64,000 nt of DNA from Verrucomicrobiaceae bacterium (GCA_027491155.1 JAIXWR010000013.1:1-64000), one strand, 5' to 3'. Numbered from the stretch's first letter, positions 42,889 through 52,530 are shown. Translations and numbers: made by a program. The notes: a model not told the origin generated them from the sequence alone.

Positions 42889-43821
42889 ATGCCGGATTTT
42901 CGCCGATGCATGACGATTCTTGACCTGACTAAATGGCCGCGCATCCTGATTTCCGTGGATCGGATTGCCGTGGAGCCGCCATCCTTCGTCTCCCGCCAGG
43001 TGACGGAGGCGCGGCGTTTTTACCTCGATCTCAACCCTCCGGCCGGCCACTCGCTGACCGTGGTTTGCGGTGGCTGGGAATCCTGCGCGGCGGACTTCCG
43101 GGTCGAACGGGCGGACTTTCCCTTCCTCTGCGTCGAGTTCGTCGCTGGGGGCGCGGGGACGCTGTGGCTGGCCGGCAAGGACTGGCCGCTGCGGCGCGGC
43201 ACGGCGTTCGCCTATGGTCCGGGCTGGGGCCACCGGATCGAATCCGACCCGGCGGATCCCTTGCGGAAGTATTTCCTCGATTTCAGCGGCCGGGCCGGCG
43301 GCGACCTGCTGCGCGCGGCCGACCTCGCGCCGGGGTCGTGCCGCGGCGCGGGCGATCCGGAGGAGGTCGAGCGAGCTTTCGAGCAGGTGCTCTTGGCCGG
43401 CGGTCACACCGGCCCGCAGGCCGCGCGGATCGCCGCGCTGCAAGCGGAGATCCTGCTGCTCACGCTGGCGGAGTCGATGGTCGCCGGCGGCGGGCGGGAG
43501 CAGTCCTACCAGACCTTTTTGAAATGCCGCGCCTGCATCGAGGAACGCTTCCTCGAGTTCGCCACCGCGGCGGAAGTCGCGGCCGCCTGCCATGTGCACC
43601 CGGCTTACCTGTCGCGCCTGTTTTCCCTCCACGGCCACGAGACGCCCTATCAGATGCTGCTGCGTTGCCGGATGCGGCATGCCGCGGCCTTGCTCGACGG
43701 CGGACGGATGATCGTGCGCGAAGTTGCCGAGTCGATGGGGCTCGACGCCTTCCATTTCTCCCGCGTCTTCAAGCGGGTCCACGGCGTGTCGCCGGCGGAG
43801 TTCCTGAAGCGGCGGGGTTGA
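42889..43821 (+). CDS. AraC-family transcription regulator
   Basis: The 310-residue protein has an N-terminal cupin-like ligand-sensing domain (about 1-170) and a C-terminal AraC helix-turn-helix pair (about 215-310). The first helix-turn-helix is in TAAEVAAACHVHPAYLSRLFSLHGHETPY, and the second in IVREVAESMGLDAFHFSRVFKRVHGVSPAEF. The start could also be ATG 42910 (303 residues). It is divergently placed next to the AKR-cyclase-uxaA-uxaB operon with only 38 bases between starts, so it is the likely regulator of that operon in response to its sugar inducer. The short intergenic region leaves little room for separate promoters. Confidence 0.88.
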   Translation: MPDFRRCMTILDLTKWPRILISVDRIAVEPPSFVSRQVTEARRFYLDLNPPAGHSLTVVCGGWESCAADFRVERADFPFLCVEFVAGGAGTLWLAGKDWPLRRGTAFAYGPGWGHRIESDPADPLRKYFLDFSGRAGGDLLRAADLAPGSCRGAGDPEEVERAFEQVLLAGGHTGPQAARIAALQAEILLLTLAESMVAGGGREQSYQTFLKCRACIEERFLEFATAAEVAAACHVHPAYLSRLFSLHGHETPYQMLLRCRMRHAAALLDGGRMIVREVAESMGLDAFHFSRVFKRVHGVSPAEFLKRRG

Positions 43822-43970
43822 GCGGTCCGCGGGGACGGCGGGCCCGGGCGGGCGAAGATTTCCTAAACCCCTTCCCCGGGTCCCGACATCCAGCAGTCCG
43901 AATCCCATGCCGGCCCGCCGGGGAAAAACTCCGGGCAAGGGCCGGATCGTCTCCGAAACCCAAGCATGCC

Positions 43971-46142
43971 ATGAAGCTCAACCCGTATCTTCTCGCGCTC
44001 GGACTCGCCGCCGGTGCGGCCTCCGCCCAGACCACGCAGAATTACACCGATGCCACGGGCGAGGTCGCGGTCGGCACCTTCCCGCATCTCGACATCACTT
44101 CCGTCGACCTCACGGTCAACGGCGGCGACGTCACCTTCCGGATCAACCTGGCCGGCAGCCCGGTCGCCACGAACTGGGGCAAATACATGATCGGCATCCG
44201 CTCGAATCCCGGCGGGACCACGAGCGGCAACGGCTGGGGCCGGCCGATCAACATGGCCGGCGGCATGACGCACTGGATCGGTTCCTGGGTCGACGACGGC
44301 GGCAGCCCGACCAATTCCGGCGGCCAGGTTTTCAACTTCACCACCGGCTGGAGCAACAGCGGGACGCCGCCCGCCGTGTCCCGCGACGCGACCGGCGTCA
44401 CGATCGTCACGACCACGACGGCTCTGGCGCTTTCCCCGGGCGAAAGCTTCTCCTTCGACGTCTACACCAGCGGCGGCGGCGGCGGGGATAGCGCGGTGGA
44501 CGCGCTGTCCGCTCCGGCCAGTTCGATCACCGGCTGGGGCGGGCCTTTCACCACCGGTGCCGTGGGCGCGCCGGCCAATCCGGCGAAGACCTTCACGATG
44601 CCGGGCACGGCCGATTTCGCGACGTGGATCGCCGGTTACGGGCTCGTCGGGAACGATGCCCTGCCCGGAACCGACAAGGACTCCGACGGGCTGACCAACC
44701 AGCAGGAGTTCGACCTCGATCTCGGTCTCGATCCCACCGCCAGCGACAGCGACTTCGACGACCTCAAGGACGGCTGGGAAACCCTCGACGGGATTTTCAA
44801 CGGCCCGACCGACACCGGGAGCAATCCGATGGTGCCGGATACCGATGGCGACGGTGTTCCGGACGGGGAGGAAGCGACGGGCCAGGGGCCCAGCGGATAC
44901 GTCCAGGATCCGAACCGCTTCAACCACGGCACGATGGTGGTGCCCGGTAGCTTCAACCTGCCGAACGCCTGGGATCCGACGGGAGGCAGCGTGCCTTCGA
45001 CGGTGATGACCCGGGCCGGCACGGGCCTCGCGGAGCAGTACCAGTGGATCCTCGACTATCGCTTTCCCACGCCGAAGGTCCAGCTGGCCTACAAGTTCGC
45101 CGCCGGCAGCTGGGCGCGCAACTGGGGTGCGGGCGGCAGCGCCGGAACGGCCGCGGGGAACGGCGGCGACATCAACCGGATCATCGATGCCAGTGGCATC
45201 CATCGCATCACCTTCGACACCGCCAGCCTGGCCTACACGTTCACGCGGCGGTCCTTTGCCAACGAGGCGGCCTTCCTGGCCGCATACGGCCTGTCCGCAG
45301 GGGCGGACCAGGACGGCGACGGCCTGGACAACGAGTCGGAATTCACCGGGAACAGCGATCCCTTCAACGGCGACACCGACGGCGACGGGATCGGCGACGC
45401 GGCCGATGCCGAGCCGCTGGTGCAGGCGCCCGAGTCTCGCGTGGTGGTCTTCCGGGTCAACATGACGGTGGCCGCCGGCAGCGGTTACTTCACGCCGGGC
45501 GTCAGCGTCGTGCGCGTGATCGGCCAGTTCAACGGCTGGAACACCGGCGGCGGCGTGGTGCTGCAGGATGCCGATCTCGACGGGATTTACACCGGATCCT
45601 ACACCGCGACCGGGTTTGCGGGCGTGCCCTTCGGCAACTACAAGTTCTACATCGATGGCGGCCCGAACGGCGGCTACGAGCAAAGTGCGGACCGCGGGTT
45701 CAACCTCGGCCCCGATGGCGTGCAGCAGCTGCTTCCGGTCGTTTATTTCAGCAACATCCAGCCGCCCGCGGGATACGACGCGTGGATCGCCGGATACACG
45801 GGACTTGCCGACACCTCGCGCGGCGGCGACCCCGACGGCGACGGCATGAACAACGGGGACGAGTATCTCTTCGGCACGTCCCCCGCCAGCGGATCGGGCC
45901 GGCCGGTGACCTTCGACCGCACCGGCGGCGGACTGCGGCTGGTGTGGCTGGAGAGGTCGTCCGGCGCGACCTACGTCCTGCAGGAAAACCCCGACCTCGC
46001 GGGTGCCTGGGATCCGAGCAGCGTTGTTCCGGCCCTAGCCGCCGACCAGACCGGGGTGCCGGAGAACTACGTGCGGAAGGAGGCCGTCCTGCCGGTCGGC
46101 GCCGGTAGCAATTTCTTCCGCGTCAACGGGACCGAGAACTGA
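43971..46142 (+). CDS. exported calcium-binding, glucan-binding-like protein
   Basis: The 723-residue protein has a signal peptide (residues 1-19, ending GAASA). Its N-terminal domain (about 20-205) includes FPHLDITSVDLTVNGGDVTFRI, a beta-sandwich pattern seen beside amylase-type domains in Verrucomicrobia. Thrombospondin type-3/EF-like Asp-rich segments come next (DKDSDGLTNQQEFD near 230, DTDGDGVPDGEE near 290, then near 450-480). A starch-binding-like domain follows with VIGQFNGWN near 516, and a further DPDGDGMNNGDEYLFG. The C-terminus resembles that of the split gene at 3 kb. I see no catalytic residues, so binding or structural work at the cell surface is likely. The upstream frame is open, but the signal peptide fixes ATG 43971. 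Confidence 0.75.
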   Translation: MKLNPYLLALGLAAGAASAQTTQNYTDATGEVAVGTFPHLDITSVDLTVNGGDVTFRINLAGSPVATNWGKYMIGIRSNPGGTTSGNGWGRPINMAGGMTHWIGSWVDDGGSPTNSGGQVFNFTTGWSNSGTPPAVSRDATGVTIVTTTTALALSPGESFSFDVYTSGGGGGDSAVDALSAPASSITGWGGPFTTGAVGAPANPAKTFTMPGTADFATWIAGYGLVGNDALPGTDKDSDGLTNQQEFDLDLGLDPTASDSDFDDLKDGWETLDGIFNGPTDTGSNPMVPDTDGDGVPDGEEATGQGPSGYVQDPNRFNHGTMVVPGSFNLPNAWDPTGGSVPSTVMTRAGTGLAEQYQWILDYRFPTPKVQLAYKFAAGSWARNWGAGGSAGTAAGNGGDINRIIDASGIHRITFDTASLAYTFTRRSFANEAAFLAAYGLSAGADQDGDGLDNESEFTGNSDPFNGDTDGDGIGDAADAEPLVQAPESRVVVFRVNMTVAAGSGYFTPGVSVVRVIGQFNGWNTGGGVVLQDADLDGIYTGSYTATGFAGVPFGNYKFYIDGGPNGGYEQSADRGFNLGPDGVQQLLPVVYFSNIQPPAGYDAWIAGYTGLADTSRGGDPDGDGMNNGDEYLFGTSPASGSGRPVTFDRTGGGLRLVWLERSSGATYVLQENPDLAGAWDPSSVVPALAADQTGVPENYVRKEAVLPVGAGSNFFRVNGTEN

Positions 46143-46167
46143 ACCCATTGCCGGTTCCGGCCCGCAC

Positions 46168-46201
46168 GCCCCGCCCGTGGTTTCGCCGCGGGCGGGCTTT
46201 T
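46168..46201 (+). terminator. terminator after the calcium-binding protein gene
   Basis: A GC-rich stem (GCCCCGCCCG at 46168-46177 with CGGGCGGGC at 46189-46197, one C bulged) is followed by TTTT. Confidence 0.55.
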
Positions 46202-46321
46202 GCGTCCGGGCCTTTCAATCGGTCTTCCGCTTCCCGGCTCCGGCCGGGCGGTGGTCGGGTGGGAAAACCAGAGGATCCGGATCCTTTTCAGGCGCGGAGC
46301 GGGCTAGCAGGGAGTCCCGTC

Positions 46322-47617
46322 ATGCCCATGCCCGTGAATCCGCCGCCAGGATCAAGCGCCGCCCTTGGCGGACCATGCCCGGACCCTTTCCCCGGGAACC
46401 CGCGTTGGGCCGCCACCTTCCTCCGGCTTTCGGCCATCGCCTTCTGGTCGGCCGCAGGCATCCTCCACGCCGAAGCGCCGGAGCGGGGGCAGCCCGGGAC
46501 GATCGCCGACCGCCCGCTGCCGCTTTCCGCGGACGAGGCGGGCCGGGTCACCGTCTTCCAGTCGGGCGACGACGGGGTCCACTCCTACCGCATCCCCGCG
46601 CTGGTCACCGCGAACGACGGAGGGCTCCTGCTCTTCGCCGAGGCCCGGAAGGAGAGCTGGAAGGATAAAAGCCCGACCGACCTGGTGATGAAACGCAGCA
46701 CGGACGGCGGGCGCACCTGGTCGCCCGCGGAACGTCTGGCCGATGGCGGAGAGGATGCCTGCATGGACCCCGTGCCGCTGGTGGATCGCGAAGGGGGAAG
46801 GGTCATGGTTTTCTTCACCCGGTGGCCGGCCCGCGATCACAGCTCGTTCGGCACCACGGCGTGGATGATCGTTTCGGAGGACCATGGCCGCACCTGGACG
46901 GCTCCGCGGGATGTGACCGCGCGGATGGTGAAGCCGGGGCGTTCGATCCAGGGATTCGGGCCGGGCCGGGGCTTGCAGATGGCGGAGGGAAGCCGCTTTG
47001 CCAAGCGGCTGGTGGTGCCGGTGCGAAGCACGGTCAAAGGCGGACCGCGCATCGTCCATGCCACTTTCAGCGACGACGGCGGCACGACCTGGCGCACCGG
47101 TGAGCCCGCCGCCGGCGGTGTCAACGAACTGACCATCGCCGAAAGCACGCCCGGCAAGCTGGTGCTGAACCGCCGCGAGAGCGAGGCGCGCTACCGGGCC
47201 TTCAGCGAGGATGGCGGAGCCACCTGGACCCCGCAGGAACGGGATCCCGGCCTGGCCACGGTGCGAAACGGCTGCCACGGCTGCTTGTTCGGCTCGGAAG
47301 GCGTGCTCCTGTTCACCACCCCGGCCGGCATTCCCGCCGCGAACTCCTTCGACAACCGCGCGAACCTCACCATCCATCGCAGCCTCGACGGCGGCCGCAC
47401 TTGGCCGCAACGCCACACGCTCCACGCCAGGGCCTCGGGATACAGCGACCTGACCCGCCTCCGCGACGGCCGGCTTGCGCTGGTCTTCGAAGCGGCGGAC
47501 ACCCCGGGCTTCACCCTGGCGGGCAACCGCGACCGCTGGATGCGGCTCGATGTGATGATCCTGCCCGCGGAGGTCCTGTCCCCCGCCCGCTGGTTCGGCG
47601 CCCCGCAGCCCCGCTGA
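46322..47617 (+). CDS. exo-alpha-sialidase (GH33-like)
   Basis: GH33 sialidases release sialic acid from glycoproteins. The 431-residue product has a long N-terminal region with a hydrophobic segment (about 31-51), probably a signal sequence or anchor. The enzyme motifs are complete: YRIP (89-92) with the first catalytic Arg, Asp120, five Asp-boxes (STDGGRTW 126, SEDHGRTW 185, SDDGGTTW 250, SEDGGATW 295, SLDGGRTW 354), the nucleophile pair Glu269 and Tyr374 (SGYSDLT). The start is uncertain: ATG 46322 and 46328 are the best options. It may act with the sialate O-acetylesterase-like gene at 58.7 kb, which would deacetylate the substrate first. Confidence 0.9.
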   Translation: MPMPVNPPPGSSAALGGPCPDPFPGNPRWAATFLRLSAIAFWSAAGILHAEAPERGQPGTIADRPLPLSADEAGRVTVFQSGDDGVHSYRIPALVTANDGGLLLFAEARKESWKDKSPTDLVMKRSTDGGRTWSPAERLADGGEDACMDPVPLVDREGGRVMVFFTRWPARDHSSFGTTAWMIVSEDHGRTWTAPRDVTARMVKPGRSIQGFGPGRGLQMAEGSRFAKRLVVPVRSTVKGGPRIVHATFSDDGGTTWRTGEPAAGGVNELTIAESTPGKLVLNRRESEARYRAFSEDGGATWTPQERDPGLATVRNGCHGCLFGSEGVLLFTTPAGIPAANSFDNRANLTIHRSLDGGRTWPQRHTLHARASGYSDLTRLRDGRLALVFEAADTPGFTLAGNRDRWMRLDVMILPAEVLSPARWFGAPQPR

Positions 47618-47851
47618 TACGGGCTTTCCCCTCAAGCCGGGGAAACCGCGGGGCAAAGGGACACGGTGGAGAACAGAGCGGGATTCCGGATGCCGCGTCG
47701 GACAATCAGTCCATGCCGAGGTCCGCGGCACCCACCTCGGTGACTTCCCGATCACCCCGACCGCGATCCCGCTGGAGGAAAAGCTCGCCGCCAAACGAGC
47801 AGCGGTCTGCAGGATCGGGTGCGGCTGCCTTTTTCGCCGCCCGATCGAACC
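47618..47851. other. intergenic region without a supported gene
   Basis: The stretch between the sialidase and the putative hydrolase contains a weak hairpin (TTTCCCC 47625-47631 with GGGGAAA 47639-47645) that could end sialidase transcription. No gene is visible. A promoter candidate begins at 47852. Confidence 0.35.
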
Positions 47852-47879
47852 TTGCTTGGTCCCCCGGGGCCGCTAGCCT
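47852..47879 (+). promoter_or_regulatory. candidate promoter of the putative glycoside hydrolase gene
   Basis: TTGCTT (47852-47857), 16 bases, then TAGCCT (47874-47879) match the pattern found upstream of tkt, tRNA-Glu and rpsA. The predicted transcription start falls near the GTG at 47886. Confidence 0.5.
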
Positions 47880-47933
47880 GGCCGGGTGATTCGCGAAATG
47901 CCGGCCGATTGCCCCCTGCTGCCGGTGAAGGGC

Positions 47934-49058
47934 ATGGTGCTTCGAGCGCTGCACGGCCCGCTGTTCCTCCTCGCCTCCTTCCTGCTCCCGTCGCTCGCTT
48001 TTTCGGAATCGTCGCAATCCCCGCAATCGCCGCCGCCATCGACGCTGTTGGGAGTGGCGCATATCGGTGGCCTCTATTCGTTTTCGACCCGCGATTATCT
48101 CAACGAAGGAGCCGAGGCGGCGCAGGCAATCGGTGCCCGCTGCATCAAGGTCAGCCTGAGCCTCGACACCGAGAACCCGTCGACCAAGCTCTACGCCCCG
48201 CACTCGGAATGGCCCGTCGTGGACTCGCTGGCGGCCCTGGCGGACACGCCTCATTTCCGCGAGCTGTTCGGGCGGGACTTCGACACCTTCATCCTGAACG
48301 CCTTTCGCCCCGGACGTCCCGCGAGCTACTGGCGGGAAGGGTTTTCACCGGAAGACGAGAAGGCGGAGGAGGAGTGCTTTGAATCCCTCGCCCTTCATCT
48401 GCTCCGGACGCATGCCGGGACCCGCAAGACCTTCATCCTCCAGAATTGGGAAGGCGATTGGGCCCTCCGCGGCAGCTTTGACCCCGCCGCCCGGCCCGCG
48501 CCTGCCGCAACGGCTGCGATGATCCGCTGGCTGGCCGCCCGGCAGCGCGGGGTCGCCAGGGCGCGCGATCGCTTCGCGACGGGGGGTGCTCGGGTCTATC
48601 ACGCGTGCGAGGTGAACCTGGTTCGGCAGGCGCAGGTGCAGGGCGCACCGGGCGTGACCACCGACGTGTTGCCGCATGTGGCCGTGGATCTGGTCTCATA
48701 TTCCGCCTGGGACACGAAGGACTCCCCGGCGCACTTTGCCGAGGCCTTGGCCTTCATCGCGAAGCACAAGCCGCGGACCGAGCCGTTCGGCCGGCACGGC
48801 GTTTACGTGGGCGAGTTCGGCCTGCCCGAATCGGAGGCCTCCCCGGAACTCGTCCTCGAGCGCACGAGCGCGCTGCTCGCCGAGGCACGCCGCTTCGGCT
48901 GCCCCTATGCCGTTTTCTGGCAACTCTACTGCAACGAACCCGTCAGGAAGCCCGCAAAGGCGAACTCCGACTTCAAGGGCTTCTGGCTGATCCGTCCCGA
49001 CGGGACCCGCAGCCCGGTTTGCCAGTTGTTCAAGGAGAAGATGCCGGCGACCCGCTAG
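47934..49058 (+). CDS. putative exported glycoside hydrolase of TIM-barrel type
   Basis: The family is not certain. The 374-residue protein from ATG 47934 begins with a signal peptide (MVLRALHGPLFLLASFLLPSLAFS); GTG 47886 and ATG 47898 are in-frame alternatives. Two motifs suggest a clan GH-A-like barrel: TFILQNWEGDWALRG near residue 150, with a possible acid/base Glu, and YVGEFGLPE near residue 290, with a possible nucleophile Glu. Between them lies PHVAVDLVSYSAWDT, also typical of cellulase-like barrels. Substrate is unknown. It is transcribed separately from the sialidase. Confidence 0.6.
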   Translation: MVLRALHGPLFLLASFLLPSLAFSESSQSPQSPPPSTLLGVAHIGGLYSFSTRDYLNEGAEAAQAIGARCIKVSLSLDTENPSTKLYAPHSEWPVVDSLAALADTPHFRELFGRDFDTFILNAFRPGRPASYWREGFSPEDEKAEEECFESLALHLLRTHAGTRKTFILQNWEGDWALRGSFDPAARPAPAATAAMIRWLAARQRGVARARDRFATGGARVYHACEVNLVRQAQVQGAPGVTTDVLPHVAVDLVSYSAWDTKDSPAHFAEALAFIAKHKPRTEPFGRHGVYVGEFGLPESEASPELVLERTSALLAEARRFGCPYAVFWQLYCNEPVRKPAKANSDFKGFWLIRPDGTRSPVCQLFKEKMPATR

Positions 49059-49226
49059 CGTAACGGATCGGGATCCGGAAAGGAGAGTGCCATTCGGGAC
49101 AGGCAAAACTGCGGGCAAAACTGCGGGGTCGCCCCCGGTAAGGCGCAGGAGGACTGCTGAAGTTGCCTGCACCTCGAGCACATTACGGACAAGAACTCTC
49201 TCAACACCATCATTCACACGATCCTC

Positions 49227-49553
49227 ATGAGCACCGAACTACCACCAGCGATCGCTGGATTCTTCCAATCCACCAACACCCGGGAGTTCGCCGATTTCCT
49301 ATCGCTTTTCACCGACGAGGCCCATGTCAACGACGAGGCCAACGATTACCATGGCGCCGAAATCGCAGATTGGATCGACCGGGCCACCACGGACGCCAAG
49401 CCCACTGCCGACGTAACCGGCATCACGCGTGACGGCGACCAGTTCGTGGTCACTGCGCAAGTCAGCGGCCCCTTTCCAGGAAGTCCGGTTCAGCTTCGTT
49501 ACGATTTCACTCTCCAAGATTCCAAGATTGCCACCTTGCTCATCAAAGCATGA
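49227..49553 (+). CDS. NTF2-like/SnoaL-like small protein
   Basis: The 108-residue protein shows the SnoaL/NTF2-like fold in its sequence order: PPAIAGFFQSTNTREFADFLSLFTDEAHVNDEANDY (an initial helix pair), then the EIADWIDRA segment, then beta strands ending in LRYDFTLQDSKIATLLI. Such proteins serve as ligand-binding domains, isomerases or hydrolases in small pathways. No signal peptide is present, so it is cytoplasmic. Composition is less GC-rich than the flanks. Its partner, if any, is not visible; the next gene is exported. Confidence 0.7.
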   Translation: MSTELPPAIAGFFQSTNTREFADFLSLFTDEAHVNDEANDYHGAEIADWIDRATTDAKPTADVTGITRDGDQFVVTAQVSGPFPGSPVQLRYDFTLQDSKIATLLIKA

Positions 49554-49627
49554 GTCGAGGCTATTGAAATCACCAAGGTCCGCTGCGCCTCCCAAGGCGC
49601 GGTAGCCAACCGCCTCCATTTAAAACC

Positions 49628-50227
49628 ATGCACCGCATTCTCCCTTTCGTTGTCTCAACTCTCGCTCTTCTGAGCCTGTTCGCACGTGCCGAGGATGATG
49701 CGCGCGAGGTTCGGATCTCGCCGGATGGTCGCCACTTTGGCGGGTGGTATGACCACGATGCAGGGATGCCGTTTGGAATCGTTCGGCCGATTGTCGTCCG
49801 CAGCGTTGAGGGCACATACGACATCTTTTCCCTGGTGAGCGTCCCCAGGCAGACGGACGCTGAGTGGAATTCCGCTTCGAACAGGTGCATCGTCACGGAC
49901 GCGCCGGACAATGGCGGTCCGAACACATGGCTCGTCTACCAAAAGCAGGAGCATGAATGGGCTTCCGTGAAGCTCGATCCGTTCAAGGATCTCTACGAGG
50001 AGTTCAGCAAGACCGATCACGGAGCGTCGCTGTTCCGGCCCTCGATTCTCAAGATCCGTTGGGTCTCCGAGACTGCCGTCAGCTTCCACGCCTACTGCAA
50101 TCTCGGAACTTACATGATCACCATCGACACGAAGGAGGAGGGCGGGAACCCGGTCAGCAAGAAGCTCTCCGATGGATTGCTCGAACCAACAAAGGGCCAA
50201 CAAGACAGCGGCGGCAAAGGTGGATAG
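49628..50227 (+). CDS. exported protein of unknown function
   Basis: I do not recognise this 199-residue protein. It has a signal peptide (residues 1-21, MHRILPFVVSTLALLSLFARA), so it is exported or membrane-released. The mature part is Asp-rich and contains a GGWYDHDAGMPFGIVRPIVV stretch and a FRPSILKIRWVSETAVSFHAYCNLG stretch. No catalytic motif stands out. The tail is low-complexity (KGQQDSGGKGG). It lies 74 bases after the NTF2-like gene, so they may share a transcript. Confidence 0.6.
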   Translation: MHRILPFVVSTLALLSLFARAEDDAREVRISPDGRHFGGWYDHDAGMPFGIVRPIVVRSVEGTYDIFSLVSVPRQTDAEWNSASNRCIVTDAPDNGGPNTWLVYQKQEHEWASVKLDPFKDLYEEFSKTDHGASLFRPSILKIRWVSETAVSFHAYCNLGTYMITIDTKEEGGNPVSKKLSDGLLEPTKGQQDSGGKGG

Positions 50228-50300
50228 AGTCTCCATTGGGCTTCGCTCGGAGCGCCCGATCTCCGGCGTGCCGAACTCTAGATTAGTTGTCACTTGAAGT

Positions 50301-50348
50301 GCGACGGCATGCCGTCGCTTTGGCTTGGGGTGAGAATCGCCTCACCCC
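50301..50348. repeat. 18-bp perfect palindrome plus adjacent hairpin
   Basis: GCGACGGCATGCCGTCGC (50301-50318) is a perfect palindrome. Just after it, GGGGTGAG (50327-50334) pairs with CTCACCCC (50341-50348). The unit resembles a dispersed palindromic repeat. The rest of 50228-50464 holds no gene. Confidence 0.6.
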
Positions 50349-50464
50349 GACGGCCACGGACCGGCCGGGAAGGCGGTCTGCGGCCGATTGAACATTCGAG
50401 CCGCTCCCGGAGCGAAAGCTGCGTCGTGCCGCAGCACTCCGACACCTTCGCCTGGCACCGCTAA

Positions 50465-50500
50465 GAAAAAGGCGCGCCTCCTGGTGGGGAAGCGCGCCTT
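50465..50500 (-). terminator. terminator of the transketolase gene
   Basis: On the minus strand AAGGCGCGC pairs perfectly with GCGCGCCTT (plus positions 50469-50477 and 50492-50500) over a 14-base loop, followed by TTTTTCTT. It lies 18 bases after the tkt stop. Confidence 0.85.
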
Positions 50501-50517
50501 GGAAGATGCGGGGCTTG

Positions 50518-52500
50518 TTAGAGAGCCTTGGCGGCGGCGGCGACGTGGTCCTTGGTCATGCCGAGTTCCTTCATCACGGTGTTGCCCGGGGCGCTGATGC
50601 CGAAGCGGTCGATGCCGAGGACCTTGCCGCCGAGGCCGACGTATTTCCACCAGAGGCCGGAGACGCCGGCTTCGATGGCGACGCGCTTGGTGCAGGCGGC
50701 GGGCAGGACGCTTTCCTGGTAGGCAGGGTCCTGGCGGTCGAAGCGCTCGAAGCAGGGGACGGAGACGACGCGGACGCCATCGCCGAGTTCCGCGGCGGCG
50801 GCGAGGCAATGCTGGAGCTCGGAGCCGCAGGACATCAGGATGTGGGTCAGCGCACCGCTTTCCTTCTTCGCGATGTAGGCGCCGCGCAGCACGCCGTCGC
50901 GGCGGGCTTCGACGGAGATGTCGTTCATCAGCGGGACGGCCTGGCGGGTGAGGCTGAGCAGGGTCGGGCCGTCGGTCCGGAGCATCGCGGCGACGTAGGC
51001 ACCGGCGGTTTCCTCGGCATCGGCCGGGCGGATGACATCGAGGTTCGGGATCACGCGCAGGCCGCTGACGGTTTCCACTGGCTGGTGGGTCGGGCCGTCT
51101 TCGCCGACGCCGACGGAGTCGTGGGTGAAGATGTAGGTGACCGGGAGCTTCGACAGCGCGGCGAGGCGGATCGAGGCGCGGACGTAGTCGGCGAAGACCA
51201 GGAAGGTCGCGCCGGACGCGCGGAAAATGCCGTCGTAGGCGATGCCGTTGCAGATCGCGCCCATCGCGTGCTCGCGGATGCCGAACCAGATGTTGCGGCC
51301 GAGCGGGTTGGCGGCGGAGTAGTCGCCGCCGTCCTTGATGTAGTTCTTGGTCGAGCCGTAGAGGTCGGCGGAGCCCGTGATGAACTGCGGCACGGCCTTG
51401 GCGACCGCCTGGATGACGACGCCGCCGGCACCGCGGGTGGCGTCCTTGTAATCGCCGGCGAAGGCCGGGATCTTGGCGGACAGGTCGCTCGGCACGGCAC
51501 CCGCGACGCAGGCGGTGAGCTCGGCGGCGAGTTCCGGATTGGCGGCGGACCACGCCTCGTAGGTCGCCTGCCAGGCTTCGAAGGCCTTGATCGACTCGGC
51601 TTTCACCGCAGCGAAGTGGGCGCGGACCTCGTCGGACACGTAGAAGTGCTGGTCGGCGGGCAGGCCGAGACCGGCGCGGGCTTCGTCGATGAACTTCGCG
51701 CCGCCTTCGCCGTGGGCGGCGGCGGTGCCGGCGACCTGCGGGATGCCTTTGCCGATGAGGGTCTTGGCGATGATGACCTTCGGGCGGCCGTTCTTGTCGG
51801 CCTTGGCCTTGGCGATCGCCGCGGCGATGGCGGCGAAGTCGTGGCCGTCGATGGTCACGGCGTCCCACTGCTGGGACTTGAAGTAGGCCTCCGCGTCCTC
51901 GCCCTGGGTCTTGTCGGCCATGGCGTCGAGGGTGACGTCGTTGGAGTCGTAGATGAGGACCAGGTTGTCGAGGCCGGCGTGGCCGGCGAAGGCGATGGCT
52001 TCCTTGGCCACGCCTTCCTGGAGGCAGCCGTCGCCGTGGAGGGCGAAGACGTGCTGGTCGAAGATCACGTGGTCGGCGGTGTTGAACTTCGCCGCGGCGC
52101 GCTTGCCGGAGAGGGCGAAGCCGACGGCGTTGCCGATGCCCTGGCCGAGCGGGCCGGTGGTGGCTTCGACGCCGACGGTTTCAAAGGACTCCGGGTGGCC
52201 GGGGGTGTGGGAGCCGAGTTGGCGGAAGTTCTTCAGCTCGGACAGCGGGAGATCGTAGCCGGCGAGGTGCAGCCAGGAGTAGAGGAACATCGAGCCGTGG
52301 CCGGCGGAGAGGATGAAGCGGTCGCGGTTGAGCCACTTCGGCGCGTCGGGGTTCTGGCGCAGGCCGCCGCTGTAGAGGACGGCGCCGATTTCCGCGCAGC
52401 CGAGCGGCAGGCCGAGGTGGCCGGAGTTGCAGGCATGGACGGCGTCCATGGCGAGGCCGCGCGCCTGGGTCGCGGCTTGAGAGAGGATGGCGGTATTCAT
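50518..52500 (-). CDS. tkt: transketolase
   Basis: Transketolase moves two-carbon ketol units between sugar phosphates in the pentose phosphate pathway, using thiamine diphosphate. The 660-residue protein has the usual length. The N-terminal region has [15 protein letters not shown] (Leu where Pro is usual in SGHPG), [16 protein letters not shown] and [14 protein letters not shown]. The thiamine diphosphate motif is GDGCLQEG, and [13 protein letters not shown] is the second-half signature. The C-terminal region matches [16 protein letters not shown] to the end. A strong promoter lies upstream and a strong terminator downstream, so the gene is a single unit. Confidence 0.97.
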   Translation of the reverse strand: MNTAILSQAATQARGLAMDAVHACNSGHLGLPLGCAEIGAVLYSGGLRQNPDAPKWLNRDRFILSAGHGSMFLYSWLHLAGYDLPLSELKNFRQLGSHTPGHPESFETVGVEATTGPLGQGIGNAVGFALSGKRAAAKFNTADHVIFDQHVFALHGDGCLQEGVAKEAIAFAGHAGLDNLVLIYDSNDVTLDAMADKTQGEDAEAYFKSQQWDAVTIDGHDFAAIAAAIAKAKADKNGRPKVIIAKTLIGKGIPQVAGTAAAHGEGGAKFIDEARAGLGLPADQHFYVSDEVRAHFAAVKAESIKAFEAWQATYEAWSAANPELAAELTACVAGAVPSDLSAKIPAFAGDYKDATRGAGGVVIQAVAKAVPQFITGSADLYGSTKNYIKDGGDYSAANPLGRNIWFGIREHAMGAICNGIAYDGIFRASGATFLVFADYVRASIRLAALSKLPVTYIFTHDSVGVGEDGPTHQPVETVSGLRVIPNLDVIRPADAEETAGAYVAAMLRTDGPTLLSLTRQAVPLMNDISVEARRDGVLRGAYIAKKESGALTHILMSCGSELQHCLAAAAELGDGVRVVSVPCFERFDRQDPAYQESVLPAACTKRVAIEAGVSGLWWKYVGLGGKVLGIDRFGISAPGNTVMKELGMTKDHVAAAAKAL

Positions 52501-52530
52501 TGGCTATCGGGGTTGTCGGACAGGCGGCGG

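Noticed and set aside
50301-50318. Palindrome as a terminator of the upstream gene
   Set aside because: No T-run follows on either strand.
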